DNA of 64,000 nucleotides from an uncultured Slackia sp. (GCF_934630525.1 NZ_CAKTVX010000002.1:186001-250000); one strand, 5' to 3'. Shown: positions 1 to 10,339, counted from the stretch's first letter. The notes: generated by a model from the letters alone, not told the origin. A program made the numbers and translations.

Positions 1-138
1 CGTGATGCGCGCGGAAAACGCCCGCTTCACCTCGCGCAGCACGCAATCGGAAGGGCCCACGATTTGTTCCATGCCCACCCGTTCAGGCAGCGTAAGCGTG
101 ATTTGCGTTTCGTCGGTCGAGATGGGATCGTTGCTCAT
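1..138 (-). CDS. PhoH-like ATPase, N-terminal fragment
   Basis: Only the first 46 codons are in the window; the gene continues past the left edge. The translation begins MSNDPISTDETQ and continues with a stretch (IVGPSDCVLREVKRAFSARI) that resembles the start of PhoH-family proteins, where a short domain of the LFG..D.NLR type precedes the P-loop ATPase domain. PhoH-like proteins are cytosolic ATPases linked to RNA metabolism and often precede ybeY. The ATPase motifs cannot be checked because they lie outside. The ATG at 136-138 follows an AAGGGG Shine-Dalgarno at good spacing. The family call rests on a short similarity and is moderate. Confidence 0.55.
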   Translation of the reverse strand, partial: MSNDPISTDETQITLTLPERVGMEQIVGPSDCVLREVKRAFSARIT

Positions 139-368
139 GGAAGCCCCTTTTGACGTGCATCTGCAGAACGACTTCATTGTATCAAAGCGCGCCGAGACGC
201 TTGTAAAGGGCGCTTCAAAACAGGATGGCTGGTTCGTAGCGACGCGGTACGCGACGGCACAGCGTGCGTTTTCGACGAAGCCCAAGTTTGCACGACGCGC
301 GCATTCCGCACGTGGAGTTTCCCGGTTACTCAAGCGATTCCGGGAGTGACGTCGAAGGTGCCACTCGC

Positions 369-668
369 CTATCGGCGAAACGCGCGCACATAGGCGCAGC
401 TCGGCGGCAAATGGTCGCCGAAAAGCGCGATGCGCGGGGTAAGGCGGCAGCACCGCTCGCATTCGTTGAAGCGATTCTCGTAGACGCTGCAGCGACGCGT
501 AGACTCGTCGAGAAACTCGCACGGCGACGAAAGATCGACGGCGACACCGCCGTATTCGTCGACCTCGCGCTCGTAACAGCACATGCCGCAGCAATCGCAG
601 ATATCGTCCCACGAGCCGTCGTGCCATGCGCGCATCGCCGATACGATGCCCTTAATGGTTGTAGACAT
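369..668 (-). CDS. YkgJ-type CxxCxxCC cysteine-cluster protein
   Basis: A 99-residue protein with a cluster at residues 24-31 (CDCCGMCC) followed by further cysteines (C50, C60, C70, C73, C74). This spacing is typical of the YkgJ/UPF0260 families, predicted to bind iron or zinc; the biochemical role is unknown. The chosen ATG (666-668) has GGAAAGG about 10 nt upstream. An in-frame ATG at 708-710 (adding MNESNQRRRKGTCS) has GAGG five bases upstream and is a real alternative. It lies downstream of ettA but behind a terminator (739-767), so it probably has its own promoter or relies on read-through; this favours the shorter start. It is predicted cytosolic, with no signal or membrane segment. 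Confidence 0.7.
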   Translation of the reverse strand: MSTTIKGIVSAMRAWHDGSWDDICDCCGMCCYEREVDEYGGVAVDLSSPCEFLDESTRRCSVYENRFNECERCCRLTPRIALFGDHLPPSCAYVRAFRR

Positions 669-738
669 GGAGCATGTGCCTTTCCGTCGTCGTTGATTGC
701 TTTCATTCATTAAAACCTCGGTGAAGAGCGAATCGCAC

Positions 739-767
739 AAAAAGCGCCGCCCATAAGAGCGGCGCTT
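739..767 (-). terminator. Rho-independent terminator of ettA
   Basis: A perfect 9-bp stem (AAGCGCCGC at 742-750 with GCGGCGCTT at 759-767) with an 8-nt loop is followed on the minus strand by a T run. It sits 14 bases past the ettA stop codon. Confidence 0.85.
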
Positions 768-780
768 CGGAATTGATAGC

Positions 781-2460
<1,680 letters not shown>

Positions 2461-2661
2461 GCGGGACTCCTGTTCGTTGATTGATGCGCTCATGATTGAT
2501 TGGCTCCGCGCGCAACGCAGCGGCGCCAGGCGAGCTGTTGTACCGAATTCAATTCAGCCATTCTACCAGGTCGCTCGCAAACGCCACCGCGCGCCCATCA
2601 GTTCCCCACGAGCGGACGGAGTGCCCGGGCGGAATCGCCCGCGAGGTTCTTTGGAGTTGGG

Positions 2662-2689
2662 CCTGTTAAATGCTCGGAGCGTTTAACAG
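2662..2689. repeat. 29-bp palindromic repeat, copy A
   Basis: Arms CCTGTTAAA and TTTAACAG flank a centre of the form TGCTCGGAGCG. It is the same interspersed palindrome found at 37305, 41337, 56772 and 56836. There is no adjacent T run on either strand, so it is not a classic terminator. Confidence 0.75.
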
Positions 2690-2691
2690 AT

Positions 2692-2747
2692 GGGGCTGCG
2701 GTGGAAATCCTGGACCAAAAGAGGACCAGGATTTCCACCGCAGCCCC
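2692..2747. repeat. perfect 22-bp inverted repeat (long hairpin)
   Basis: The arm at 2692-2713 (starting GGGGCTGCGGTGG) is exactly complementary to 2726-2747. The 12-nt interval can close further by CC/GG pairing around an AAAAGA loop. On the plus strand GGTTTTT follows, which looks like a terminator, but no plus-strand gene leads into it. Both flanking genes read leftward. Confidence 0.85.
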
Positions 2748-2902
2748 GGTTTTTCTCGCGGGCCTCGTGTTCCCCGCGATTGACCCCAAGGCGTTCAGCC
2801 GCTTCAGCAACTCGTCGCCTGAAGCGGAATCAATATCGGCCACACTCAGCAGTGCCGCAGCAAAACAGCCGAGCACAACCGCGCCGCATCCGTCAAACAA
2901 AT

Positions 2903-2924
2903 GTGCTAAATGCTACGAGCACTG
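2903..2924. repeat. degenerate palindrome copy B, over the pcrA stop codon
   Basis: GTGCT and AGCAC arms enclose AAATGCTACG. The core TGCTACGAGCA matches the centre of the 29-bp repeat. The pcrA stop codon (2913-2915) lies inside it. Confidence 0.5.
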
Positions 2925-5129
2925 AGTACATTCCAATTTCACGCGGAAGCTGATGGCGCGAGTGGTATTGAGCTCGTCGAAGCGCACGATGTAAGCACGC
3001 TTTTGCATGTCGATTTCCTCTACCACGCCAGAGCCGAACACGGCATGCGTCACACGGTCGCCCTTGCGGAACTGCACGTCGGCGCTCATGCCGGCAATCC
3101 ACTGGTCGTTGGCGGCATACGCGGCGCGCGCAGCCTCGAGCGCAGTTTGGTCGGGTTTATGCGAGAACACCAAACACGCGGGGTCGATGTCGAGCAGGAA
3201 CCGAGACGGATAGCGCGGCGTGCCCTTATGCGTGAAGCCTTCGGCCTCGGTAAGGTAAAGACCATCTTCGGCGCGCGTCATGGCAACGAACGCGAGCCTG
3301 CGCTCTTCTTCCATTTGCTCGCGCGTGCGCGTTTTCTTCGATGGCAGCACGCCTTCGCTCATCGAGCACAAAAACACATGCTTGAACTCCAAGCCCTTCG
3401 CCGCATGAATCGTCATGAGCTTCACCTTGTCGGCTGCGCCATCCATCGCATCGGCGTTGGTAAGCAGCGCCACATGCGACAAATAATGCTCGAGCGTCAC
3501 TTCCTCGCCACATGTGGTTTCGAACTCATAAATGCTCTGCTTGAGTTCGGCCACATTGTCGAGCCGCTCTTGGCTTCCCTCGGTGCGCAGCATGCGATCG
3601 TAGCCGCTCTCGTTAAGCACAGCCGCCATCACGTCACTCACCGCGCGCCCCTCGAACTGTCCGCAGAATCGCTCGACGAGCGCCAGAAGCTGTTTGGCCT
3701 TGGTGCGCTTGAAGATTTCATCGTCGATGGTTTGTTCGAGTGCCTCATACAGCGTGCACTCGTGCGCATCGGCCCACTCGCGCAGAAACGCCATGCGTCG
3801 CTGACCCATGTTCCGTTTCGGCACATTCGCCACACGCGCGAACGACAAATCGTCTTGATACGCCACGAAACGCAGGTAGCTCAGCGCGTCTTTCACTTCG
3901 CGCCGGCCAAAGAACGGAACCCCAGAATACAGTGTATAGGGAACTTTGGCCTGCATTAACGCTTCTTCCACCGCACGCGATGCATAGTGCGCGCGATACA
4001 GCACCGCCATGTCGCGATACGCTACCCCAGCCTCATGCAGCTTCTGGGCGCCTTCCACAATCCACGCCGCTTCTTCCTCGGGCGATTTCGCATGGTGCCA
4101 TACCGTGGGACCATGAACGTCGCGCTGCGCCTCGAGCCGTTTGGGAATGCGCTGCTTGTTTTTCTCGATGAGCGAGTTCGCCACACCGAGCACTTCAGGC
4201 GTGCTGCGATAGTTCTCGGTCATGAGAATCGTTTTGCACCCTTCATGCGCATCGGCGAAATCGAGCAGATAGCGAACGTCGGCGCCGCGCCACGTATAAA
4301 TCGTTTGATCAGGATCGCCCACGACGAACAGATTGCGATGGTATCCAACGAGCTTTTCCATGAGCGCGATTTGCAGCGCGTCGATATCTTGGAATTCGTC
4401 GATCATGATGTATTCAAGACGCTGCTGCCACTTCAAGGCGATGTCGGGGAAATGGTCAAAAATGTGAAGCGTAATGATGATGAGGTCGTTGTAATCGAGA
4501 CCAAAGCATTTCTTCTGCTGATACAAATAACCGTAGAAAATAATGTCGTCCACCGAACGCGCATCAAGGTATTTTTGCTTGAGTTCCGCCAGCGGAAGCG
4601 AGATAAGGTCGACGTAATAGTCGGGGCGCTGCACCGTTTTCAGCATCTCGATCATGTCGCGCGCTTTGCCGAAGGTTTTCTCGCGCAGGGTGATTTTGCG
4701 TTCCTCGTAAATCACCTGCAGCATTGCGTCGATATCGGCATTGTCGAGCACCAGAAAGTTTTGAGGGTACCCCACGGCATGCGAATCTTCCTGCAACACC
4801 GAAACGCAGAAGCTATGGAACGTGCAAATATAACCCGTGTCGTTATCGCCCGTCACGCGGCGAATGCGCTGCCGCATTTCGTTTGCTGCCTTGTTGCTGA
4901 ACGTGACGCACAGAATATTGCCCGGCAGAATGCCCAGGTCGTTGACCAAGTATGCAAACCGATGCGTGAGCGCACGCGTTTTGCCCGTGCCCGCGCCAGC
5001 AATCACCCGAACGAAGCCCTCGGTCGTGGTAACGGCTTCGAGCTGCGCAGCGTTCAGCTGAGGCTCTTCAGGCGTCGCAAGCCCTGTAGTCTTCTGTATA
5101 CCCGTGAAATATGTTTGCTCGTTTTTCAT
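2913..5129 (-). CDS. pcrA: UvrD/PcrA-type ATP-dependent DNA helicase
   Basis: A 738-residue superfamily 1A helicase that unwinds DNA 3'-5' in repair and replication restart. Walker A is AGAGTGKT at 44-51, Walker B DEFQDID is near residue 243, and the later motifs include GDPDQTIYTWRGAD, LTENYRS and TIHAAKGLEF...VAMTRAE. The last ~45 residues (from FRKGDRVTHAVFGSGVV) resemble the Tudor-like tail of PcrA/UvrD, which contacts RNA polymerase. There is no Shine-Dalgarno before the ATG; instead a promoter sits with its -10 box seven bases upstream, pointing to leaderless translation. Its stop codon lies inside a degenerate copy of the palindromic repeat. It is monocistronic. Confidence 0.93.
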   Translation of the reverse strand: MKNEQTYFTGIQKTTGLATPEEPQLNAAQLEAVTTTEGFVRVIAGAGTGKTRALTHRFAYLVNDLGILPGNILCVTFSNKAANEMRQRIRRVTGDNDTGYICTFHSFCVSVLQEDSHAVGYPQNFLVLDNADIDAMLQVIYEERKITLREKTFGKARDMIEMLKTVQRPDYYVDLISLPLAELKQKYLDARSVDDIIFYGYLYQQKKCFGLDYNDLIIITLHIFDHFPDIALKWQQRLEYIMIDEFQDIDALQIALMEKLVGYHRNLFVVGDPDQTIYTWRGADVRYLLDFADAHEGCKTILMTENYRSTPEVLGVANSLIEKNKQRIPKRLEAQRDVHGPTVWHHAKSPEEEAAWIVEGAQKLHEAGVAYRDMAVLYRAHYASRAVEEALMQAKVPYTLYSGVPFFGRREVKDALSYLRFVAYQDDLSFARVANVPKRNMGQRRMAFLREWADAHECTLYEALEQTIDDEIFKRTKAKQLLALVERFCGQFEGRAVSDVMAAVLNESGYDRMLRTEGSQERLDNVAELKQSIYEFETTCGEEVTLEHYLSHVALLTNADAMDGAADKVKLMTIHAAKGLEFKHVFLCSMSEGVLPSKKTRTREQMEEERRLAFVAMTRAEDGLYLTEAEGFTHKGTPRYPSRFLLDIDPACLVFSHKPDQTALEAARAAYAANDQWIAGMSADVQFRKGDRVTHAVFGSGVVEEIDMQKRAYIVRFDELNTTRAISFRVKLECTQCS

Positions 5130-5136
5130 GCGAAAC

Positions 5137-5165
5137 AGTATAGCAAAAGCGAACAGGTGTTCCTA
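5137..5165 (-). promoter_or_regulatory. pcrA promoter, leaderless layout
   Basis: On the minus strand, TAGGAA (5160-5165) is 17 bases from TATACT (5137-5142). The ATG begins seven bases after the -10 box, where transcription should start. This fits the missing ribosome site of pcrA. Confidence 0.55.
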
Positions 5166-5422
5166 TATAAAAGTTAATGTGCCTGACGAGACATGCGCTT
5201 CCGCTTCGGTCAAGTCCTGCTCGCGACGAAGGCGCCACTGGCGCCTTCTGCTCGTGCGGAATCTATCGGAAACGCACGTCTCGCCAGGCACACCACATCA
5301 AATCGATGCCTTGGCTGTCATGTCAAAGCACTTTCGATGTGCAACCCGTAGCTTGAACGCGAAGCGCACCGCCAGATCCCCGCGTAACGTCAAGTCAATA
5401 CTTTGGCCCTCAGGCCAACGTA

Positions 5423-6481
5423 TTACCTGTTCTCAATGTTCCCGATATTCTTCAGTTCAATAGAGATCATGCCGTTCGGCATGCTCACGAATTCGATGAA
5501 ATCGGGATTGTGAGAATACTCCGTTGGGAAGGTGATTTCGATGCCCGTATCGGTACGAATCTTGTGGTTGCGAGCCAAGCGCTGCGCCGCCTTCTTCTCC
5601 ATGGGCACTTTGTCGGGCAAGTTTTCGGCTGCGACCGCTTCCTCAAAACGCTTCTGCATGGGCTCGTCGTCGAACACTTCTTCAGCCATGTCCCACGGCG
5701 CAAGATACGCGGAATCGTCGGCATTTTCGTTCACGTAGGCCTTCGCCTTCGAAGCGGCCACGGCCGTGTTCGCGCCGAATTCCTGCGCGACCTCCTCAAC
5801 GATACGCGTCACCGTATCAACGACTTCCTTGCTCGAAGCCTCGCTCGAGCATTGCAGCAAGCCCTCGGGCAAAAGCAGTCGTTTCTCGCCCGAAATCTCG
5901 CGCTCCTTGTCGCAGAACAACACCTCGAGCGTTTTGCTCTCCACAAGCGCGTAGCTCGAAAGTTTCTGCGAAGGGTTCGGCAAAATGGCGTGATGGCGCG
6001 CGATGTCGACGCGCGTGCCAAGCTCTCCCCCGCCCACTTCATGCATGAATGCGGGACGACTATTCAGCAGCGCCACGACGAAATAGCGCTTGCCCCGCGC
6101 CTCGTATGCGGCTTCCTGGTCTTCCTCAGGCGTATCGGACGAAACCTTGGGCGCATCGTCTTCGAAATCGACCACGAGCACATCGCAGCTTTCAGGCGAT
6201 TCCATATGACCCAACTCTTCGGCGATGAACTGGGCACACTGGCGCGACAGGCTCACGAAATCGACTTGATTGGCGAAGTAGTCGCGCACCTCGCCCTGAA
6301 ACGACGAATCGGGCTCGAATTCGCCACGACGATTTTCCACGCTCGAAAGCGCCTTTCGGCACGTCTTTCCCACATACGACTTCACCTTGCGATCGGAAAG
6401 ATCGAGTTCCTCTTCGGAAAACACGTTCACGCACGATTCGAAATCGCACACATGAAGAATCGCATGGTTCACACGCAGCAT
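5423..6481 (-). CDS. nucleoid-associated protein, YejK/NdpA family
   Basis: A 352-residue protein like the 37-kDa nucleoid-associated family (PF04245). The N-terminus reads MLRVNHAILHVCDFES..VFSEEELDL, matching the family's AILHILD opening, and a conserved C-terminal region carries the GIEITFPTEYSHN and ISIELKNIGNI segments. Members bind DNA; their exact job is unsettled. The middle region is acidic (FEDDAPKVSSDTPEEDQ). Start choice is uncertain: ATG at 6479-6481, a GTG two codons upstream, or a GTG at 6470-6472 are all possible, and no strong Shine-Dalgarno precedes any. It is monocistronic, between the hydrogenase terminator and pcrA. Confidence 0.8.
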   Translation of the reverse strand: MLRVNHAILHVCDFESCVNVFSEEELDLSDRKVKSYVGKTCRKALSSVENRRGEFEPDSSFQGEVRDYFANQVDFVSLSRQCAQFIAEELGHMESPESCDVLVVDFEDDAPKVSSDTPEEDQEAAYEARGKRYFVVALLNSRPAFMHEVGGGELGTRVDIARHHAILPNPSQKLSSYALVESKTLEVLFCDKEREISGEKRLLLPEGLLQCSSEASSKEVVDTVTRIVEEVAQEFGANTAVAASKAKAYVNENADDSAYLAPWDMAEEVFDDEPMQKRFEEAVAAENLPDKVPMEKKAAQRLARNHKIRTDTGIEITFPTEYSHNPDFIEFVSMPNGMISIELKNIGNIENR

Positions 6482-6531
6482 ACGCACTCGCTTTCAAACG
6501 TCAATAAACACAGCAATCTATGGTATCGCAC

Positions 6532-6566
6532 AAAAGAAAAGAGCCCGCGATTTCTCGCGAGCTCTT
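6532..6566 (-). terminator. terminator of the hydrogenase operon
   Basis: An imperfect hairpin (AAGAGC/GCTCTT at 6539-6544 and 6561-6566 plus CGCGA/TCGCG inside) is followed on the minus strand by CTTTTCTTTT. It lies 35 bases after the cytochrome b stop codon. Confidence 0.8.
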
Positions 6567-6600
6567 CAAAGAAACAGGCCTTCAGGCGAACCGCCATGGC

Positions 6601-7287
6601 TTAGTGAGCCAGGTCGTCCTTGCCGGAAATGTTGTGCTTCTCGATGTCGTAGGTCAAGCCACCATGCTCTTTGCCGAAGAACATGAGCATGGAGGGAGCA
6701 AGACCCTCGATATTGGCCAGGTACGCATGGAGCAGCGTAAAGGCGATGAACACGAACATCATGAAGTAATGGATGATGCGCACGCTCATGGCGCCACCAA
6801 GACCATTGATAGCAGCCTCGAAAATCGGCATGTTCGCGCAGGGCGGCCACAGGCACAGGCCAGTGAAGAACATGAAGATGATCAACACGGGGATGCACAG
6901 GTAGCTGATCTTCTGCGGAACGCCGAGCTTAGCGGACAGCGGGTGGTCCTTCTTGAGGAACAAGTAGTATTTGATCCACTGCGGGCCCTGGTGAAGGTTG
7001 TCAGCCTGGGGCAGCCACGTTTTGTAGTCGGGAACCACTTCGCGGGTGCCAGCGGTCGGGGCGCTCTTCACGATGAATGCCAGCACGACGCGCAGCAAGC
7101 AGTTGATAAAGAGCACGAAGCCAAAGGCGATGTGCAGGCCACGGGCGATACCCATGAACTCAGGCCAGTACGGGAAGTGAATCGCGAAACCGGTGATGAT
7201 AAGAATCACCATGGAAACGAGGTTCACCCAGTGAGTGAAGCGGAACGGAGCCGGATGGGCCTCACGGTAGTGTGCGAGATGTGCCAT
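6601..7287 (-). CDS. hyaC: [NiFe] hydrogenase cytochrome b subunit
   Basis: A 228-residue membrane protein that anchors the hydrogenase and passes electrons from its small subunit to the quinone pool. It has four hydrophobic segments (about residues 15-40, 50-75, 125-150 and 165-190) with histidines suited to haem b ligation, including H19 (RFTHW), H52 (GLHIAF) and H176 (RIIHYF). HyaC-family members are about the same size. Its ATG follows the hyaB stop by a single base, with a G-rich ribosome site inside the end of hyaB, so translation is probably coupled. It is the last gene of the operon. Confidence 0.9.
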   Translation of the reverse strand: MAHLAHYREAHPAPFRFTHWVNLVSMVILIITGFAIHFPYWPEFMGIARGLHIAFGFVLFINCLLRVVLAFIVKSAPTAGTREVVPDYKTWLPQADNLHQGPQWIKYYLFLKKDHPLSAKLGVPQKISYLCIPVLIIFMFFTGLCLWPPCANMPIFEAAINGLGGAMSVRIIHYFMMFVFIAFTLLHAYLANIEGLAPSMLMFFGKEHGGLTYDIEKHNISGKDDLAH

Positions 7288-7288
7288 C

Positions 7289-8947
7289 TTACTTCACCCC
7301 CCACGGGCTGGTTACGGTCTCAAACTTCTTGCCGGTCTTCGGCTCGACGATGTGCACGGCGCAAGCGGTGCAGGGGTCGAAGCTGTGAACGGTACGCAGC
7401 GCATTGATCGGCTTCTCCACGTCGGCGACAGGGACGCCGATGAGCGCCTGCTCCAACGGGCCGTAGTTGCCCTGCGGATCGTGCGGAGAGAGGTTCCACG
7501 TGGACGGAATGATAATCTGATAATCGGTGATCTTGCCGCCCTTGACCTTCTCGGAGTGGTAGAGAGCGCCACGAGGGGCCTCCCAGAACGCGGTGCCTTC
7601 ACCATCGGACTTCTCGGGAGCACGGAAGTACTCGGAGTCGCCGCTCTTGATGGCCTCGCACAGCTCGTTGACCCATTCCTTCATCAGCGTGGCGATGTAG
7701 AGGGTCTCAACCTGGCGGGCAGCAGTACGGCCGAGCGTGTTCTGCAGAACAGAAAGATCGCCAGCCTGAGCGCCCAGAGCAACGAGCATCTCGTCGACAT
7801 GCTGCTTGACGAACGGAACGCCGCGCTTGTAAGCGACGAGCACGCGAGCGAACGAGCCGGTCTCGAGAGACTTGCCGTCGTACAGCGGGCACTTGTCCCA
7901 AGTGTAGCGGTCGTTGACGTCGTACTCGGTGAATGCGGGCTTGGTGTCCTGTTCGAACGGCGGCAAATCGGCGTCGCCCTCGTACCAGGAGTGGCCAACA
8001 TACTCGGTGATCTTCGACTCGTCGGGGTCGGAGATGTTGAAGTTCTCGTCGAGAACGCCAGCAGGCAGGTAGCGATTGCGCATGCGGTCGGCGTAGGAAG
8101 TACCTTCGTCGAACGGGCTCTCGAACACGCCCCAAGCGGCATAACGGCCAATGCCCTTGCCGAACGTGGTGGCCTCGGGATAGTACTTCGCGATGGCCAG
8201 CGTGTCGGGAATCATGGTATCGGCAACCCACTGATAAACCTCGTCGACAAGGCCCTTCAGGTCGTCGAGCTTCTCGGCGGTGGGAACGAATGCCGTGCCG
8301 CCAGGAACGATGGTCATAATGTGGGGCATCTTGCCGCCGAGCAGTGCTGCAATCTCGGAAGCCTTCGACTGCATCTGCAGAGCTTCCAGGTAGTGCGCGG
8401 TGAGGATGAGGTCGGCCTCGGGAGTCATGTTGTACTCGCCGGTGTCGAACCAGTTGCCGCTGAAGATGGAGAGCTGGCCATTGTCGGCGAACTTCTTCAG
8501 GCGATCCTGCAGGCCAACGAAATCGGCAGACGGGGTGCCCAGCTCGGTCGCCAGGTCATACGCGTCAGCCGCGTCGGCGGAAAGCGCGTTCAGTGGGTTC
8601 ACGTAGTCGAGACCAGCCAGGTTGTACAGCCAAAGGATGTGGCTGTGCAAGAACTGCGCGCCCTCGACGAGGTTGCGGATGATGCGGGCGTTGTTGGGGA
8701 TGGTGATACCCAGAGCCTGCTCAGCTGCGATAGAAGCGGAATGCATGTGCGAAACGGGGCACACGCCGCAGATGCGCTGCACGATGTAGGCGGCATCTTC
8801 GGGGGTGCGGTCACGCACGACGAGCTCCATGCCACGGAAGCAGCCGCCGGAAATCCAAGCGTCGGTAACGACGCCGTCGGTAACCTCCATCTCAGCGCGA
8901 AGGTGACCCTCGATACGGGTAATGGGGTCGATAACGGAACGCGTCAT
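7289..8947 (-). CDS. hyaB: [NiFe] hydrogenase large subunit
   Basis: A 552-residue catalytic subunit of a group 1 membrane-bound uptake hydrogenase. The N-terminal NiFe motif RICGVCPVSH (58-67) and C-terminal motif DPCTACAVH (524-532) supply the four cysteines. Twenty residues follow H532; in this family a dedicated protease removes that tail once Ni is loaded. No protease or hyp gene lies nearby, so maturation must be encoded elsewhere. It starts immediately after the small-subunit stop codon. It is exported with the Tat-tagged small subunit and oxidises H2 outside the membrane. Confidence 0.95.
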   Translation of the reverse strand: MTRSVIDPITRIEGHLRAEMEVTDGVVTDAWISGGCFRGMELVVRDRTPEDAAYIVQRICGVCPVSHMHSASIAAEQALGITIPNNARIIRNLVEGAQFLHSHILWLYNLAGLDYVNPLNALSADAADAYDLATELGTPSADFVGLQDRLKKFADNGQLSIFSGNWFDTGEYNMTPEADLILTAHYLEALQMQSKASEIAALLGGKMPHIMTIVPGGTAFVPTAEKLDDLKGLVDEVYQWVADTMIPDTLAIAKYYPEATTFGKGIGRYAAWGVFESPFDEGTSYADRMRNRYLPAGVLDENFNISDPDESKITEYVGHSWYEGDADLPPFEQDTKPAFTEYDVNDRYTWDKCPLYDGKSLETGSFARVLVAYKRGVPFVKQHVDEMLVALGAQAGDLSVLQNTLGRTAARQVETLYIATLMKEWVNELCEAIKSGDSEYFRAPEKSDGEGTAFWEAPRGALYHSEKVKGGKITDYQIIIPSTWNLSPHDPQGNYGPLEQALIGVPVADVEKPINALRTVHSFDPCTACAVHIVEPKTGKKFETVTSPWGVK

Positions 8948-10180
8948 TTACTCGTCGCCTCCTTTCTTGGCGTCAGATTTCGGGGCGTCGTCATACACGC
9001 CGATGGACTTCTCGGGATGCTTAGCGTCCCAAGCGCGCTTCTTCTCGAACTCGGCGCCGTTCGGCACGCGGCCGGCGGCCTTCATGCCGAAGCCATGGAT
9101 GACCAGAGCAACAGCTTCGATGCCGAGAACGGCAGCGGCAATGGTGCCAGGCTGGAACTTGAAGTCGCCGATGTTCAGGTCGCGATGACGCTTGAAGAAC
9201 GGAGTGTTGACCTCGACCCAGTTCTGGCCCGGGTTGTTCGGGTTGGCTTCGCAGCAGCCGATGCAGGGAGCGCCGGCTTCAACGCACCAGGAACGACGGT
9301 GGTTGTAGCGAACAACGCCGCAGTTGGCCTTGGTTTGCGGGCCACGGCAGCCCAGCGGGTACAGGCAGTAACCCTTAGCCTCTTCGGGAGAACCGAACTG
9401 GTAAACGAATTCGCCGTTCTCGAAGTGGCCACGACGCTGGCAATTGTCGTGAATGGTCTGGCCGAAGATCTGCGTGGGCTTGTTCTCGGCGTTGAGCTCG
9501 GGCAGCTCGCCCAGCAGCAGGTACTGGATGAGCACCGCGCAGAGCCACTCGGGGTTCGGCGGGCAGCCCGGGATGTTGATGATGGGCACGTTGATGCCCT
9601 GCTCCTTGAGGAACGCCTGCACGCCCGTCGCGTTAGACGCGTTGGGGGCGGCAGCCATCCAGCCGCCATTGACGGCGCAAGAGCCGAGCGCGACAACCGC
9701 GGTCGCCTTTTCGGCAGCCTCGATCAGGTGCTCATTGCCGGTTTTGCCAGCAACGCGAAGCGCATTGCCGTCCCAGCCATTGAGCACGGCGCCTTCATAC
9801 ACCAAAATGTAGTTGCCGGCTTCGATGGTCTGCTCCTTGGCTTTCTCCATCGAATGGCCCGCAGCAGCGGACAGGGTCTCGCTGTAGTTGAGCGAAATGA
9901 GCTCGAGCACGACGGCAGCAGCGTCGGGAGCGTCGATCTGAGCGAACGCCTCGGTGCAACCCGTGCAAGAAGCACCCTCGATCCAGATGACCGGGTACAG
10001 GTCGCCCTGGCTTGCGCCGATGACCGACTCTTCCAGAGCCTGGGCCACGCGCGGAGCGGCGACTTCACCCAAGCCAGCCATAACCGCGAGCGTGCCACAC
10101 AGTTTCATGAAGCTACGACGCGAAACACCGCGCGCTTCGAGCATTCCCTGAAACTCTGAGGCAGTGGACTGTTTGTCCAT
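8948..10180 (-). CDS. hyaA: [NiFe] hydrogenase small subunit, Tat-exported
   Basis: A 410-residue electron-transfer subunit. A twin-arginine signal (SRRSFMK, 20-26, followed by a hydrophobic stretch) exports the folded dimer. The proximal cluster motif is SCTGCTE (C72, C75). The single Gly between the cysteines, not CTCC, indicates a standard [4Fe-4S] rather than the [4Fe-3S] cluster of oxygen-tolerant enzymes. More cysteines for medial and distal clusters follow (PLGCRGPQTKANC, CVEAGAPCIGCCE). A C-terminal hydrophobic helix (AAAVLGIEAVALVIHGFGM) anchors it. The ATG at 10178-10180 has AGGAGG about 7 bases upstream; the in-frame ATG eight codons earlier lacks this. Confidence 0.95.
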   Translation of the reverse strand: MDKQSTASEFQGMLEARGVSRRSFMKLCGTLAVMAGLGEVAAPRVAQALEESVIGASQGDLYPVIWIEGASCTGCTEAFAQIDAPDAAAVVLELISLNYSETLSAAAGHSMEKAKEQTIEAGNYILVYEGAVLNGWDGNALRVAGKTGNEHLIEAAEKATAVVALGSCAVNGGWMAAAPNASNATGVQAFLKEQGINVPIINIPGCPPNPEWLCAVLIQYLLLGELPELNAENKPTQIFGQTIHDNCQRRGHFENGEFVYQFGSPEEAKGYCLYPLGCRGPQTKANCGVVRYNHRRSWCVEAGAPCIGCCEANPNNPGQNWVEVNTPFFKRHRDLNIGDFKFQPGTIAAAVLGIEAVALVIHGFGMKAAGRVPNGAEFEKKRAWDAKHPEKSIGVYDDAPKSDAKKGGDE

Positions 10181-10227
10181 TCGTACACCTCCTATTAGAT
10201 GCATGGTGGAATCACTGACGGCTATGC

Positions 10228-10257
10228 ATTATGGCGCAAATGTTGCCCGCAAAGTAA
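10228..10257 (-). promoter_or_regulatory. candidate hyaA promoter
   Basis: On the minus strand TTACTT (10252-10257) is 18 bases from CATAAT (10228-10233), giving a leader of roughly 40 bases before the hyaA ATG. The -35 match is weak, which would suit an activated promoter. Confidence 0.4.
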
Positions 10258-10311
10258 CGAAACCCGCCAACGGCCGCCTGTTGTGAAGACATTGGAGGAA
10301 ATGGCACAACT

Positions 10312-10339
10312 ATGTTACGCCGTTGTCGAATCGTAACAT
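10312..10339. promoter_or_regulatory. candidate operator upstream of the hydrogenase operon
   Basis: A perfect 8-bp dyad, ATGTTACG (10312-10319) and CGTAACAT (10332-10339), with a 12-base spacer. Its centre lies about 105 bases before the predicted transcription start, a position typical of activator sites. The regulator is unknown. Confidence 0.5.

Larger units (their letters stand above)
2461..2912. other. intergenic region with repeats, ettA-pcrA
   Basis: This 452-base gap between pcrA and ettA (both leftward) has no credible gene. It contains a copy of the 29-bp palindromic repeat (2662-2689) and a perfect 22-bp inverted repeat (2692-2747); a degenerate copy of the first begins at 2903. 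The ettA promoter must lie in the AT-richer part near 2530-2600, but no clear -35/-10 pair was found. Confidence 0.7.

Noticed and set aside
8948..10180. Oxygen-tolerant hydrogenase
   Set aside because: The proximal cluster motif is SCTGC, without the extra cysteine next to it that supports the [4Fe-3S] cluster.
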